Counted from the first letter of the stretch, positions 52,421 through 60,862 are shown. The stretch is 64,000 nucleotides of DNA from Bacillus sp. FJAT-49736 (GCF_018343615.1 NZ_JAGYPI010000003.1:248001-312000), one strand, 5' to 3'. Notes: a model not told the origin generated them from the letters alone. Translations and numbers: made by a program.

Positions 52421-52726
52421 TTTTTATATTATATCAAATTTTTGTCTAATAAAGCCGGAAATGTGAAATACAATTTAGATGTGGGAAAAAGGATTTACAG
52501 GTAATAAATTCTACTAACCAATAGTTTTTAAAAATAAAGATTACATTATAGATAGAAATGGGCTAGTTGGAACATTCCACTGCTAGTGCAACCATTATTA
52601 CAGAGTAAGATGAAATAAGTTAGGTGAAAAAATGAATATTTGGGGGAATAATGGAGGACTGCTCATATTAAAGGGCTTATTTATAAATAAAGCTGGATGC
52701 TTTAAATAAGTCATCCAACTTCTTGA
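52421..52726. other. Gene-poor interval near the coat-protein remnant
   Basis: A 25-codon frame on the plus strand (52632-52709, MNIWGNNGGLLILKGLFINK) has AGGTG before its ATG but no recognisable family. A weak GTTGGATG-type hairpin overlaps its end. Otherwise nothing was identified. Confidence 0.35.
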
Positions 52727-52930
52727 TTATTGACAAAGCTGATCGCTATTCCCCATCACAGGATTTTGATAGTTAGTCATGTATTGTTGAAATTGGGCTG
52801 AATCTTCTAGAACAATTTGATACATGGATCCAATTTTGCTGATGTGTGCCTGACTTGCAATTTCAACAGGATAATAGCCTTTTGTCGCCATATATTGCCA
52901 CATGTCATAGGCATGAGAGCAACTCATCAT
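52727..52930 (-). pseudogene. Spore coat protein (CotF-like) C-terminal remnant
   Basis: 67 residues containing CSHAYDMWQYMATKGYYPVE, the conserved C-terminal part of coat-F family proteins (..Y..M...GYY..). The N-terminal coat-F helices are missing; upstream in the same frame there is no ribosome binding site and no coat-like sequence. Probably truncated and nonfunctional. Confidence 0.55.
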
Positions 52931-53052
52931 GAAGGCTGAAAAATTCCATTGGGAAAATGCTAAAAAGCTTGATTCAAAGATGATTCATTTCTAACATCCA
53001 TTAAAAGTATATATAGGAAAAAACTTAATTAACTGAATATGGGCGCGGTTAT

Positions 53053-53081
53053 TGACTAAAAAAAATATCCTTGTTACTATT
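53053..53081 (+). promoter_or_regulatory. Promoter of the pbuG riboswitch transcript
   Basis: TTGACT (53053), 17-nt spacer, TACTAT (53076). Starts transcription shortly before the aptamer. Confidence 0.6.
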
Positions 53082-53105
53082 TTCTTTATTAATTTTATAA
53101 TGATT

Positions 53106-53178
53106 TACCTTGTATATGTTCAAGAATATGGCTTGAACGTTTCTACCGGGCTGCCGTAAATAGCCTGTCTACAAGGGG
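53106..53178 (+). promoter_or_regulatory. Guanine riboswitch (purine class)
   Basis: P1 CCTTGTA (53108) pairs with TACAAGG (53170-53176). The loop-loop and core residues of the class are present: TATATG at the junction, ATATGGC, TTTCTACCGGG and CCGTAAATAGCCTG. The specificity base in GTCTAC is C, which favours guanine or hypoxanthine over adenine. It lies 140 bp before a purine permease gene. Confidence 0.93.
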
Positions 53179-53211
53179 CAATGATAAAGTGTTTTAAAGA
53201 CTTTTATTGAC

Positions 53212-53254
53212 CTTTGTAGCATCCTCCGGCAGTATACCGGGGGATTTTTTCATT
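53212..53254 (+). terminator. Expression platform of the guanine riboswitch
   Basis: Terminator TCCTCCGG, loop, CCGGGGGA, TTTTTT (53222-53251). The antiterminator CCTTTGTAG (53212-53220) can pair with CTACAAGG of P1, so ligand binding frees the terminator and shuts the gene off. Confidence 0.85.
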
Positions 53255-53318
53255 CTTTAGGGAATTATAAAATTGGCGCTTGCGCATTTGATCGTTTACT
53301 TAATTCGGAGGTCACATC

Positions 53319-54614
53319 ATGAAAAACTACTTTCAATTTTCCGAACGAAACACTTCTTATAAACAGGAAATGGTAGCAGGAATTACAACATTTCTTTCAA
53401 TGGCCTATATCCTCGTTGTCAACCCGGTCATCTTAAGTCAAACCGGAATGGATAAAGGAGCGTTATTCACGGCAACTGCTTTATCTGCTATTATTGGATC
53501 TCTTTTAATTGGTTTAATTGCAAATTATCCAATTGGCATTGCTCCAAGTATGGGGATAAATGCTTTTTTCACCTTTACTGTATGCATTGGTATGAAAATA
53601 CCATGGGGAACGGCGCTTGCGGGCGTTTTTATTGCTGGAATAATCTTTATGATTTTAAGCGTATTAAAAATCCGTGAAAAAATTATTAATGTGATACCCC
53701 AGGATTTAAAACATGCCATTGCTGGAGGAATTGGCTTCTTCGTCGCATTTATCGGTTTAAAAAATGCCGGAATTGTTACTGCAAATGATTCGACATTTGT
53801 GGCGATTGGAAATCTTAAGTCTGCCCCAACATTACTCGCGATTGCTGGATTTATTATAACGATTATTCTATTAAATAGAGGAGTAAGGGGTGGTATTTTT
53901 TACGGGATGGTGCTGTCAACCATCCTTGGTATTGCATTTGGCATTATTCACCCACCTCAAGCAATCATAGGGAAAATACCAAGTCTGAAACCCACATTCG
54001 GTGTGGTTTTCGAAAACCTGGATGACATTTTTTCTCCAAAAGTACTTGCTGTTATATTTACTTTTTTGTTTGTTGCCTTTTTTGATACAGCAGGTGCATT
54101 AATTGCTATTGCGAGCCAAGCAGGGTTAATGAAGAATAACCAGATTCCTAATGCAGGAAAAGCGCTCCTTGCTGACTCTATGTCTACTGTTATTGGAGCA
54201 GTATTGGGGACATCTACAACTGCATCAATGGTGGAGTCCTCTTCTGGAATTGCAGTTGGGGGGCGTACAGGCTTTACTTCCATTATAATTTCAGCATGCT
54301 TTATTATTTCATTATTTTTCTCGCCTGTCCTGTCCATTGTCACTCCCGAAGTTACAGCTCCAGCCCTTATCATTGTCGGGGCAATGATGGCAACTGAAAT
54401 TAGCAAGATTAACTGGAATAATTTAGCCATCGTTATTCCAAGCTTCATTACGATTATTATGATGCCTTTGAGTTATAGTGTTGCAACAGGGATTGCCCTT
54501 GGTTTCATTCTTTATCCAATTAGCATGATTGCCATGAAGAAAACAAGGGAAATTCATCCGATTATGTATGTGCTTTGTATAATATTTATCGGATATTTTG
54601 TTTATGTTATTTAA
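53319..54614 (+). CDS. pbuG: Guanine/hypoxanthine permease PbuG (NCS2/AzgA family)
   Basis: Imports purine bases in symport with protons. 431 residues and about 13 membrane segments, beginning MKNYFQFSERNTSYKQEMVA. Family motifs are GITTFLSMAYILVVNP, PIGIAPSMGINAFFTF, FVAFFDTAGALIAIA and GAVLGTSTTASMVESSSGIA. CGGAGG precedes the ATG. Controlled by the guanine riboswitch, so uptake falls when intracellular guanine is high. Confidence 0.95.
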   Translation: MKNYFQFSERNTSYKQEMVAGITTFLSMAYILVVNPVILSQTGMDKGALFTATALSAIIGSLLIGLIANYPIGIAPSMGINAFFTFTVCIGMKIPWGTALAGVFIAGIIFMILSVLKIREKIINVIPQDLKHAIAGGIGFFVAFIGLKNAGIVTANDSTFVAIGNLKSAPTLLAIAGFIITIILLNRGVRGGIFYGMVLSTILGIAFGIIHPPQAIIGKIPSLKPTFGVVFENLDDIFSPKVLAVIFTFLFVAFFDTAGALIAIASQAGLMKNNQIPNAGKALLADSMSTVIGAVLGTSTTASMVESSSGIAVGGRTGFTSIIISACFIISLFFSPVLSIVTPEVTAPALIIVGAMMATEISKINWNNLAIVIPSFITIIMMPLSYSVATGIALGFILYPISMIAMKKTREIHPIMYVLCIIFIGYFVYVI

Positions 54615-54627
54615 ATAGACTATCATT

Positions 54628-54668
54628 AGTAGCAAAACCACCCTGTTGGTTTGCTACTATTTTTTTAA
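54628..54668 (+). terminator. Terminator of pbuG
   Basis: GTAGCAAAACCA, 5-nt loop, TTGGTTTGCTAC, then ATTTTTTT. Confidence 0.88.
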
Positions 54669-54757
54669 TACCATTCGGCATCTTATTTATAGAGACATCA
54701 CTATTATAAAGTTATCCCTATCAAAAATTAACTAGCTAGTTGCAAGGAGTGTTTATT

Positions 54758-55948
54758 TTGGCACGAGTTTTATTTATTAATGGCGGTTCGGAAGGACATG
54801 TCAATCCAACCATTGGAGTGGTCGAAGAGTTGATCAGGCGCGGCGAAGAGGTTGTTTATTTCACTATAGAGGATTTTCGCGAGCGTATGGAGAACACAGG
54901 GGCAACAGTAAAAACCTTTGATGTTCAAAAATTTATTAATGCCTTTATCTCAGGCGGAAGAAATAATGTACTTGAGAGAATCAATGGTCTCATACATACC
55001 GCGGATATTATGATACCTAGTGTTCTGGAACAAATTCAAGGAGAGAGCTTTGACTACATCATCCACGATTCCATGTTTGGCTGTGGGCAATTGCTTGCAC
55101 AAATTCTTAAGCTTCCAGCAATCAATTCTTGTACTACTTTTGCAGAGACAGAAGATTCATTCGGAACAATGTTCAAACAGCTTGCTGAAAATATTCCATC
55201 GGAAACATTTGCAGAATTTCAAAGGCTAACAGCATTGTTGAAAGTGAAATATGAAGTGGAAATCCATTCGCCTTATGAAGTCTATTGTAATCCAGCTCCA
55301 CTTACTATCGTCTATACTACCAGGGAGTTCCAACCCTTTGAGGAAACATTCGATCAAACATATAAATTTGTAGGTCCATCCATCCCTTCCAGACGCAAAC
55401 ATGAAAACTTTAATTTTGCTAATATCGAAGGAAAGTGGCCGATTTACATATCCCTAGGTACTATCCTTAATCAAGCAAGTGATTTCTATAAGCTATGTTT
55501 CGAGGCATTCGGCAACTCAGAACATACGGTGGTCATGTCCATTGGAGAAAAAACTCGACCTTCTGACTTGGGAGATATACCGGAAAACTTCATTGTAAAA
55601 AATTACGTTCCCCAAACGGAGGTGCTGAAATACACGAAATTATTCATTACTCATGGCGGAATGAACAGTGTTCACGAAGGTCTTTATTATGGGGTTCCTC
55701 TAATTGTCCTCCCGCAAAGTGCGGATCAACCAGTCATAGCGGGTCAGGTTGTTAAGAAAGGAGCAGGTATACAATTGCAGATGCAAACTCTGACGGCCAA
55801 TCAATTGCGTGAATCTGCAGATTATGTGTTGAAACGGCAGTCTTTCCATAATGCTGCGACAAAAATGAAAAAATCCTTTCAAAAATCGGTTGGGTTTCAG
55901 AAGGCTGTGGATGAGATTTTTGAATTTAAAAGACTATACAACATCTAA
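54758..55948 (+). CDS. MGT-family (macrolide-type) glycosyltransferase
   Basis: Transfers sugar from a UDP-sugar to a small hydrophobic acceptor. GT-B fold, 396 residues. N-terminal domain ARVLFINGGSEGHVNPTIGV with the catalytic His in GHVNPT. The C-terminal donor site has LFITHGGMNSVHEGLYYGVP then LIVLPQSADQP. It is close to YjiC/YdhE-type enzymes. Start at TTG 54758, after AAGGAGTG; the upstream in-frame TTG 54740 lies inside the ribosome binding region. Acceptor unknown. Confidence 0.87.
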   Translation: MARVLFINGGSEGHVNPTIGVVEELIRRGEEVVYFTIEDFRERMENTGATVKTFDVQKFINAFISGGRNNVLERINGLIHTADIMIPSVLEQIQGESFDYIIHDSMFGCGQLLAQILKLPAINSCTTFAETEDSFGTMFKQLAENIPSETFAEFQRLTALLKVKYEVEIHSPYEVYCNPAPLTIVYTTREFQPFEETFDQTYKFVGPSIPSRRKHENFNFANIEGKWPIYISLGTILNQASDFYKLCFEAFGNSEHTVVMSIGEKTRPSDLGDIPENFIVKNYVPQTEVLKYTKLFITHGGMNSVHEGLYYGVPLIVLPQSADQPVIAGQVVKKGAGIQLQMQTLTANQLRESADYVLKRQSFHNAATKMKKSFQKSVGFQKAVDEIFEFKRLYNI

Positions 55949-55971
55949 AAGAGTGTTTTGATCAGTTCCCA

Positions 55972-56034
55972 TAACGGACCATGATTTCGTAGTATAAATT
56001 TTTCTGCGATTTCGCGGTCTGTTTTTTCTATTGT
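55972..56034 (+). terminator. Terminator of the glycosyltransferase gene
   Basis: ACGGACC and GATTTCG pair with CGATTTCG and GGTCTGT around an AT-rich loop; TTTTTT follows. Confidence 0.65.
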
Positions 56035-56082
56035 GTAGTAATAACAAAATGGATATTGGATTACAAAAATAAATCTAATAAC

Positions 56083-56127
56083 TTGACATAACTTAATTAT
56101 TTATTTATACTAACTTACATAAAGTAA
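56083..56127 (+). promoter_or_regulatory. Promoter of the dioxygenase operon
   Basis: TTGACA (56083), 17-nt spacer, TATACT (56106-56111). Directly downstream TTACATAAAGTAA (56115-56127) is a TTAC-N5-GTAA dyad, a possible operator for a quinone-sensing regulator. Confidence 0.7.
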
Positions 56128-56166
56128 CTAAAAAAGATACAAAAAATTACTTTAGGAGGGTTATCT

Positions 56167-57018
56167 ATGGGATATCACTCGAAACCAATTACATTTGTTG
56201 GGCATGTAAAAGTTAAAGTGGAAAATTTACAACGTTCATTAGAATTTTATAAAGATGTCCTAGGATTCGATATTTTAGAACAAACCACTTCAACAGTAAA
56301 ACTCACAACGGATGGAAAAACAAGTTTTTTATCACTGGAACAACCTGAAAATGTTATACCAAAACAAGAAAGAACTACTGGTTTATATCATTTTGCGATT
56401 CTATTACCAGATCAATCGGCCTTAGCCAATATTGTCGTTCATTTAATAGATAAAGGAATTCGCTTTGGGTCTTCAGATCATCTTGTTAGTGAAGCATTGT
56501 ACTTACACGATCCAGACGGAAATGAGATTGAAATTTATCGTGATCGGGCACCTTCTGAATGGAATTGGAATAGAGAAGAAGTGGACATGGCTGTTGATCC
56601 ATTAGATTTTGAAAACTTGCTAAAATTTGCTACGCCGGATAAGCCTTGGCAAGGAATGCCTGTTGAAACGGTAATGGGGCACATTCACTTACACGTTTCA
56701 GAGCTCCATAAGACAGAAGAATTTTATGTAAGAGGACTTGGAATGGATGTAGTCAATCGCTTTGGAGAGCAGGCCTTATTCCTTTCCTATGGAAAGTATC
56801 ACCATCATGTAGGGGTTAACACATGGAATGGTGTAGGGGCAAAAGCTCCTGCAAAAAATAGTGTAGGTCTCGAATCGTTTACACTCATTTTTGATAATGA
56901 AGAAGCCCGGAACCAAGCAGTAACGAATTTGAAGCAAATTGGTGCGGAGGTATTAGAAGAAAACAATCATTATATTACCTCTGATCCTTCCGGAAATCGT
57001 ATCGAATTAGCTGTATAA
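56167..57018 (+). CDS. VOC-family ring-cleavage dioxygenase, CatE-like
   Basis: 283 residues with two vicinal-oxygen-chelate modules. The first (about 8-130) has VGHVKVKVENLQRSLEFYKD. The second (about 170-280) has GHIHLHVSELHKTEEFYVRG with the metal His, YHHHVGVNTW, and Glu in NRIELAV. It matches Bacillus CatE (catechol 2,3-dioxygenase). First gene of an operon with a monooxygenase and an FMN reductase. TTAGGAGGG precedes the ATG. Confidence 0.88.
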   Translation: MGYHSKPITFVGHVKVKVENLQRSLEFYKDVLGFDILEQTTSTVKLTTDGKTSFLSLEQPENVIPKQERTTGLYHFAILLPDQSALANIVVHLIDKGIRFGSSDHLVSEALYLHDPDGNEIEIYRDRAPSEWNWNREEVDMAVDPLDFENLLKFATPDKPWQGMPVETVMGHIHLHVSELHKTEEFYVRGLGMDVVNRFGEQALFLSYGKYHHHVGVNTWNGVGAKAPAKNSVGLESFTLIFDNEEARNQAVTNLKQIGAEVLEENNHYITSDPSGNRIELAV

Positions 57019-57034
57019 GATGGGAGGGATCCGA

Positions 57035-58096
57035 TTGGCTAATAGGGATGGTGCTGGAATGGAAATTGGTATTTACACTCTTGCGGATATTGGTCCAAAC
57101 CCCTTTACTTCCAAGACGATAACCGCAAAGGAACGAGTTAAAGAAATCATTCAAGCAGCAAAACTTGCTGATGAGGCAGGACTAGATGTATTTGGAGTAG
57201 GGGAACATCATCGACTGGATTATGCTTCTTCTTCTCCCGCGGTTCTATTAGCTGCTATTGCACAAGCAACTAATAGAATTAGATTAACAAGTACAACAAG
57301 TGTCTTAAGTACGCTTGACCCTGTTCGTCTATTTGAAGATTTTGCTACATTGGATTTACTATCAGATGGCCGAGCTGAGATCCTGGCAGGCAGGGGAGCG
57401 TTTATAGAATCATTTCCTCTTTTCGGTTATAGTACAAATGATTATGATGAACTGTTTGAAGAACATATGGACTTACTATTAAAACTGACTCAACATGAGA
57501 CTGTCACTTGGACGGGTAAGTTTCGTTCTTCTCTAAGGAATGCGGAAATTTCACCAAGACCAGTGCAAGAAAAACTACCAATTTGGATTGGAGTAGGTGG
57601 TACACCAGAGAGTGCAGTACGTGCAGGGAGATTTGGGGTGGGAATGGCTTTAGCTATCCTTGGCGGTAATCCGAGACGTTTTAAACCACTTGTCGATCTT
57701 TATCGCCAAGCTGCTCTGGATGCGGGACACTCACTTGAAGCATTGAAGGTAGGGGTAACCGGACATGCTTATATTGCTAAGACAACCCAACAAGCAAAGG
57801 ACGAGTTTTATCCTTTTTACTCTAATTATTGGAGCTATGTAAACCGTCAGCGTGGAATGGGGACAAGAATGTCAAGGGATGACTTCGAACAAATGGCTAG
57901 TCCGGAGACTGCATTGTTTGTCGGGAGTCCACAACAAATCGTAGAGAAGATCCTACAACAATACGAACTCTTTGGGCACCACCGTTTCTTGGCGCAATTA
58001 GATATAGGTGGTCAACCTTTTAAGAGTGTAGCAGAAGGTATTGAATTGCTAGCAACGGAAATTGCTCCAATCGTTCGAAGAGAAACAAGTAAATAA
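57035..58096 (+). CDS. Luciferase-like (LLM) flavin-dependent monooxygenase
   Basis: 353-residue TIM-barrel flavoprotein: EIGIYTLADIG, GLDVFGVGEHHRLDYASSSP, IRLTSTTSVLSTLDPVRLFE, FATLDLLSDGRAEILAGRGA and LPIWIGVGGTPESAVRAGRF, all LLM signatures. I choose the TTG at 57035 because GGGAGGG stands 6 nt ahead; an in-frame ATG at 57020 overlaps that site. Needs reduced FMN, which the next gene can supply. Probably oxidises an aromatic or quinone-type compound. Confidence 0.87.
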   Translation: MANRDGAGMEIGIYTLADIGPNPFTSKTITAKERVKEIIQAAKLADEAGLDVFGVGEHHRLDYASSSPAVLLAAIAQATNRIRLTSTTSVLSTLDPVRLFEDFATLDLLSDGRAEILAGRGAFIESFPLFGYSTNDYDELFEEHMDLLLKLTQHETVTWTGKFRSSLRNAEISPRPVQEKLPIWIGVGGTPESAVRAGRFGVGMALAILGGNPRRFKPLVDLYRQAALDAGHSLEALKVGVTGHAYIAKTTQQAKDEFYPFYSNYWSYVNRQRGMGTRMSRDDFEQMASPETALFVGSPQQIVEKILQQYELFGHHRFLAQLDIGGQPFKSVAEGIELLATEIAPIVRRETSK

Positions 58097-58170
58097 ACTT
58101 TTAATAGGCGGTGTGTAAATTGGGTTTTATTGAAAAATTATTTGGTAAACAAACTAAGGAGGAAGGAACT

Positions 58171-58719
58171 ATGACAACAGAAAAATTAAACATTGGGATT
58201 ATCTTAGGAAGCACTCGTCAAGGACGAGTAAGCCCACAAGTAGGAGAATGGGTAAAAGAAATAGCGGACAAACGTGAAGATGCAAATTATGAAATTGTAG
58301 ATATAGCGGACTTTAATCTACCGTTTTTGGGAACCACAGATGGAACAGAGCCTGGTATTGCTGCTTGGAATGAAAAATTGGCAAGCCTTGATGGGTTTGT
58401 ATTCATTGTTCAAGAATACAATCACAGTATTACAGGTTCATTAAAAAACGCCATTGATTTTGCTCGTGAGGTTTGGTATAACAAAGCAGCAGGTATCGTA
58501 AGTTATGGTTCAACTGGCGGGGCACGTGCTGCTGAGCATTTACGAGGTATTCTTGCAGAACAGAAAGTTGCGGATGTTCGCACTCATCCAACTTTGAGTT
58601 TATTTACGGATTTTGTGAATGGTTCAGAGTTTAAACCACAAGAATTACATCTTGATAATGTAAATACGATGCTTGATGAAGTTGTTGCGTGGAGCGGTGC
58701 ATTAAAAACCTTACGTTAA
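58171..58719 (+). CDS. NAD(P)H-dependent FMN reductase
   Basis: 182-residue flavodoxin-like protein: NIGIILGSTRQGRVSPQVGE (phosphate-binding loop), QEYNHSITGSLKNAIDFA and GIVSYGSTGGARAAEHLRG. It reduces FMN or quinones. ATG 58171 follows AAGGAGGAAGG; a TTG-initiated extension (LGFIEKLFGKQ) from about 58120 is possible but less likely. Third gene of the operon. Confidence 0.88.
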   Translation: MTTEKLNIGIILGSTRQGRVSPQVGEWVKEIADKREDANYEIVDIADFNLPFLGTTDGTEPGIAAWNEKLASLDGFVFIVQEYNHSITGSLKNAIDFAREVWYNKAAGIVSYGSTGGARAAEHLRGILAEQKVADVRTHPTLSLFTDFVNGSEFKPQELHLDNVNTMLDEVVAWSGALKTLR

Positions 58720-58723
58720 TGTT

Positions 58724-58767
58724 AATAGAATATTCGACGCCATTTAAGTGTCTAATATTCTATTAGA
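58724..58767 (+). repeat. Inverted repeat after the FMN reductase gene
   Basis: AATAGAATATT pairs with AATATTCTATT around a 20-nt loop; AT-rich, no T tract. May be an extra transcript-end structure ahead of the main terminator. Confidence 0.5.
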
Positions 58768-58797
58768 GTACAAGAGAAATATATAATAAAAGATGAA

Positions 58798-58832
58798 GAA
58801 ACCGACATTCCTTTCTTGAATGTCGGTTTCTA
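58798..58832. terminator. Bidirectional terminator before ywnA
   Basis: GAAACCGACATTC, 7-nt loop, GAATGTCGGTTTC; perfect 13-bp stem serving the convergent operon and ywnA. Confidence 0.9.
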
Positions 58833-59282
58833 ATTGTTGATCATTTTATCATTCTGTTTTTCTTTATCCATGATATCCTTTACTACATCCTCAATGGTAA
58901 CATGTCCAAGAGCTTTTTCTAATGCTGTTTGGGCAATTTCTAGCAGAGGAGCAATGGTATTTTGAATATTTCTGCCAACAGGACATTGAGGATTGGGATT
59001 TTCGTGTATGCTAAACAATTCTTTTTCCTGGACAACATTTACTGCTTTATAAACATCAAGCAAGGTAATGTCAGATAAGTTCTTTGCTAATTCAGCACCG
59101 GCTATGCCAGGACGAACTTTTACCAATCCTGCATTTTTCAGCATCCCTATAATTTTCCTAATAACAGCTGGGTTTGTATTTACGCTGCCAGCTATGAATT
59201 CGGAAGTGCTAACCCCGTCTTTATTTATTTCAATTAGAGTCAATATATGAATCCCTACAGCAAAACGACTGCTTATTGACAT
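58830..59282 (-). CDS. ywnA: Rrf2-family regulator YwnA
   Basis: 150 residues. Rrf2 helix-turn-helix at about 1-60 (SSRFAVGIHILTLIEINKDG; GSVNTNPAVIRKIIGMLKNA). The wing is GLVKVRPGIAGAELAKN. Unlike NsrR it has only one cysteine (in PQCPVG), so it should not bind an Fe-S cluster and more likely senses thiol-reactive electrophiles. Divergent from a YwnB-like reductase with an operator between. TAGGTG precedes the ATG. Confidence 0.87.
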   Translation of the reverse strand: MSISSRFAVGIHILTLIEINKDGVSTSEFIAGSVNTNPAVIRKIIGMLKNAGLVKVRPGIAGAELAKNLSDITLLDVYKAVNVVQEKELFSIHENPNPQCPVGRNIQNTIAPLLEIAQTALEKALGHVTIEDVVKDIMDKEKQNDKMINN

Positions 59283-59403
59283 CTTGTTTCACCTACTTCA
59301 ATTAATTATATCCTTATAGTACACCTGTAATTAGTTTTATTACAAATGAATTTCCCTTTTAAAAGTGCACAAATTATTTTTGTGAGGGCTAAATTTTTTG
59401 GTA

Positions 59404-59457
59404 TTGACAAACGTTTTAGTTGTAACTATTATAGTTACAGGTAATCATTTTGGTTAC
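59404..59457 (+). promoter_or_regulatory. ywnB promoter with palindromic operator
   Basis: TTGACA (59404), 17-nt spacer, TATTAT (59427-59432). GTAACTATTATAGTTAC (59422-59438) is a perfect palindrome covering the -10. A weaker GTAA-N9-TTAC dyad follows at 59441-59457, 19 bp on. Probable YwnA operators. Confidence 0.82.
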
Positions 59458-59490
59458 AACGATAAAACAAAATGATTGGAGGATTCTAAA

Positions 59491-60129
59491 ATGAAAATAG
59501 GAATTATTGGAGCAAGTGGTAAAGCGGGAAGTCATATTTTGAAAGAGGCAGTTAAAAAGGGACATGATGTAATTGCTATTGTCAGGGATGCATCAAAACT
59601 TAGCGATAAAAGAGTTAGGGTAATCGAAAAAAGTATATTTGACCTCACAGCTGATGATGTAAAAATGCTAGATGTAGTGGTGAATGCCTTCGGTGCTCCT
59701 CTTGGGGAAGAGCAGGCACATGTTAATGCTGGGCATGCTTTGATTGAGGCACTAAAAGGAACGAATACAAGAGCAATTATTGTAGGTGGAGCGGGTAGTC
59801 TCTATGTAGATGAAAATAAAACCGTTAAGGTAATGGATACACCTGATTTTCCAGACATTTTTGCTCCAACAGCTAAGGGACAAGGTCGAAACTTACAAGA
59901 ATTACAAGAAACATCTAATATTACATGGACATTTATCAGCCCCTCTGCAGTATTTGATCCGGAAGGAAAGAGAACAGGGTCTTATCAATCCGGAAAGGAC
60001 CAGCTTCTCGTTAATTCAAAAGGTGAAAGTTATATCAGCTATGCAGACTATGCTATTGCAGTATTAGATGAAATTGAAAATCCACAACATATAAATGAAC
60101 GTTTCACAGTTGTTGGCGAATCAGAATAA
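59491..60129 (+). CDS. ywnB: NAD(P)-dependent atypical SDR, YwnB-like
   Basis: 212 residues. The nucleotide-binding start is KIGIIGASGKAGSHILKEAV; VVVNAFGAPLGEEQAHVNAG, IIVGGAGSLYVDE and TFISPSAVFDPEGKRTG are typical of this NmrA-related group. Probably reduces or senses a toxic carbonyl or quinone. ATG 59491 follows TTGGAGG. Divergent from its likely repressor ywnA, as in B. subtilis. Confidence 0.87.
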   Translation: MKIGIIGASGKAGSHILKEAVKKGHDVIAIVRDASKLSDKRVRVIEKSIFDLTADDVKMLDVVVNAFGAPLGEEQAHVNAGHALIEALKGTNTRAIIVGGAGSLYVDENKTVKVMDTPDFPDIFAPTAKGQGRNLQELQETSNITWTFISPSAVFDPEGKRTGSYQSGKDQLLVNSKGESYISYADYAIAVLDEIENPQHINERFTVVGESE

Positions 60130-60156
60130 GTTTTTACAGCTAATTCAAAATAACCT

Positions 60157-60212
60157 ACAGAAAAAGTTGCGGATATTCTAATTCTCTATCGTATTCGAGA
60201 GTTGAATAAACG
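60157..60212 (+). pseudogene. 3' remnant of a UvrA-like gene
   Basis: 60166-60211 matches 51359-51404, the end of the UvrA-like gene, at 38 of 46 bases; the frame reads VADILILYRIRELNK against VADIPIFHRIRELNK. Reading continues without stop into unrelated sequence. A terminator like that of the intact gene follows. Evidently all that is left of a second, related gene. Confidence 0.75.
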
Positions 60213-60499
60213 AGTCTTAGTCTTAATCATAATAGTTATAAAAGTTATTAAAACAAACCATGCAAAAAACTCATTTGCAATAATTGCAAATGAGTTTTTG
60301 TTAATGAATCATGAATTTAAATGGTTGAATCAAATAATCGTTTCGGGCAATCTTTTTAAAAATCAAAGATTTCTAAAAGAATATAATAAAGTTAATAAAC
60401 GATTTGTTTCAACTAGCTCAATTAAAGAAAAATATGTAAGTAGTGGCTTTATAAATTTTTTAAACCAAACTAGGAAAACAAAATGATAGTGCGAGACTA
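60213..60499. other. Interval after the UvrA remnant
   Basis: Holds the terminator at 60267 and an AT-rich stretch with a 95-codon open frame lacking a ribosome binding site, start context or recognisable motif. I regard it as noncoding. Confidence 0.45.
60265..60300 (+). terminator. Terminator after ywnB / UvrA remnant
   Basis: AAAACTCATTTGCAA, TAA loop, TTGCAAATGAGTTTT. Resembles the UvrA-like gene terminator at 51491 (AAAACTCATATGC). Confidence 0.85.
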
Positions 60500-60862
60500 T
60501 TAGTATCCGACTTCCACCGATGCAACAACAATATACATCTTATCATTTTTATCGCCTTTTTCCTCGATGACAATGCCACTCGTAGTCAGCATCCCTCCAT
60601 CCATTACCTCTACTGTTACTTTTCCAAAAGGAATGGCCTTTTTTACAGCATCATAATCCAGTTTATCCTTATCACAAGGAACGGCTAACTTTACATTTAC
60701 GACCATATTGTCTAAGTTATTCCCTGGCAGAACGGAACGGATACCAGGCATCGAGTTAAAGTGAATGGCATTCTTTATAGCTCGCACAGCTGCCTTCGTA
60801 ATATCCTGGCCGTGAACATCAATCCCCATCCCCGTTTCAATGAACATTAGCTTTTCCATCAT
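60500..60862 (-). CDS. Lin0512-family protein
   Basis: 120 residues, cytoplasmic. Family features include KLMFIETGMGIDVHGQDITK, then AVRAIKNAIHFNSMPGIR and VKLAVPCDKDKLD. Small alpha/beta protein of unknown function found across bacteria. GAGGTG precedes the ATG at good distance. Monocistronic. Confidence 0.87.
   Translation of the reverse strand: MMEKLMFIETGMGIDVHGQDITKAAVRAIKNAIHFNSMPGIRSVLPGNNLDNMVVNVKLAVPCDKDKLDYDAVKKAIPFGKVTVEVMDGGMLTTSGIVIEEKGDKNDKMYIVVASVEVGY

Noticed and set aside
60202-60486. 94-codon open frame after ywnB
   Set aside because: It begins inside the UvrA-like remnant, runs through a terminator hairpin and has no ribosome binding site or recognisable motif.
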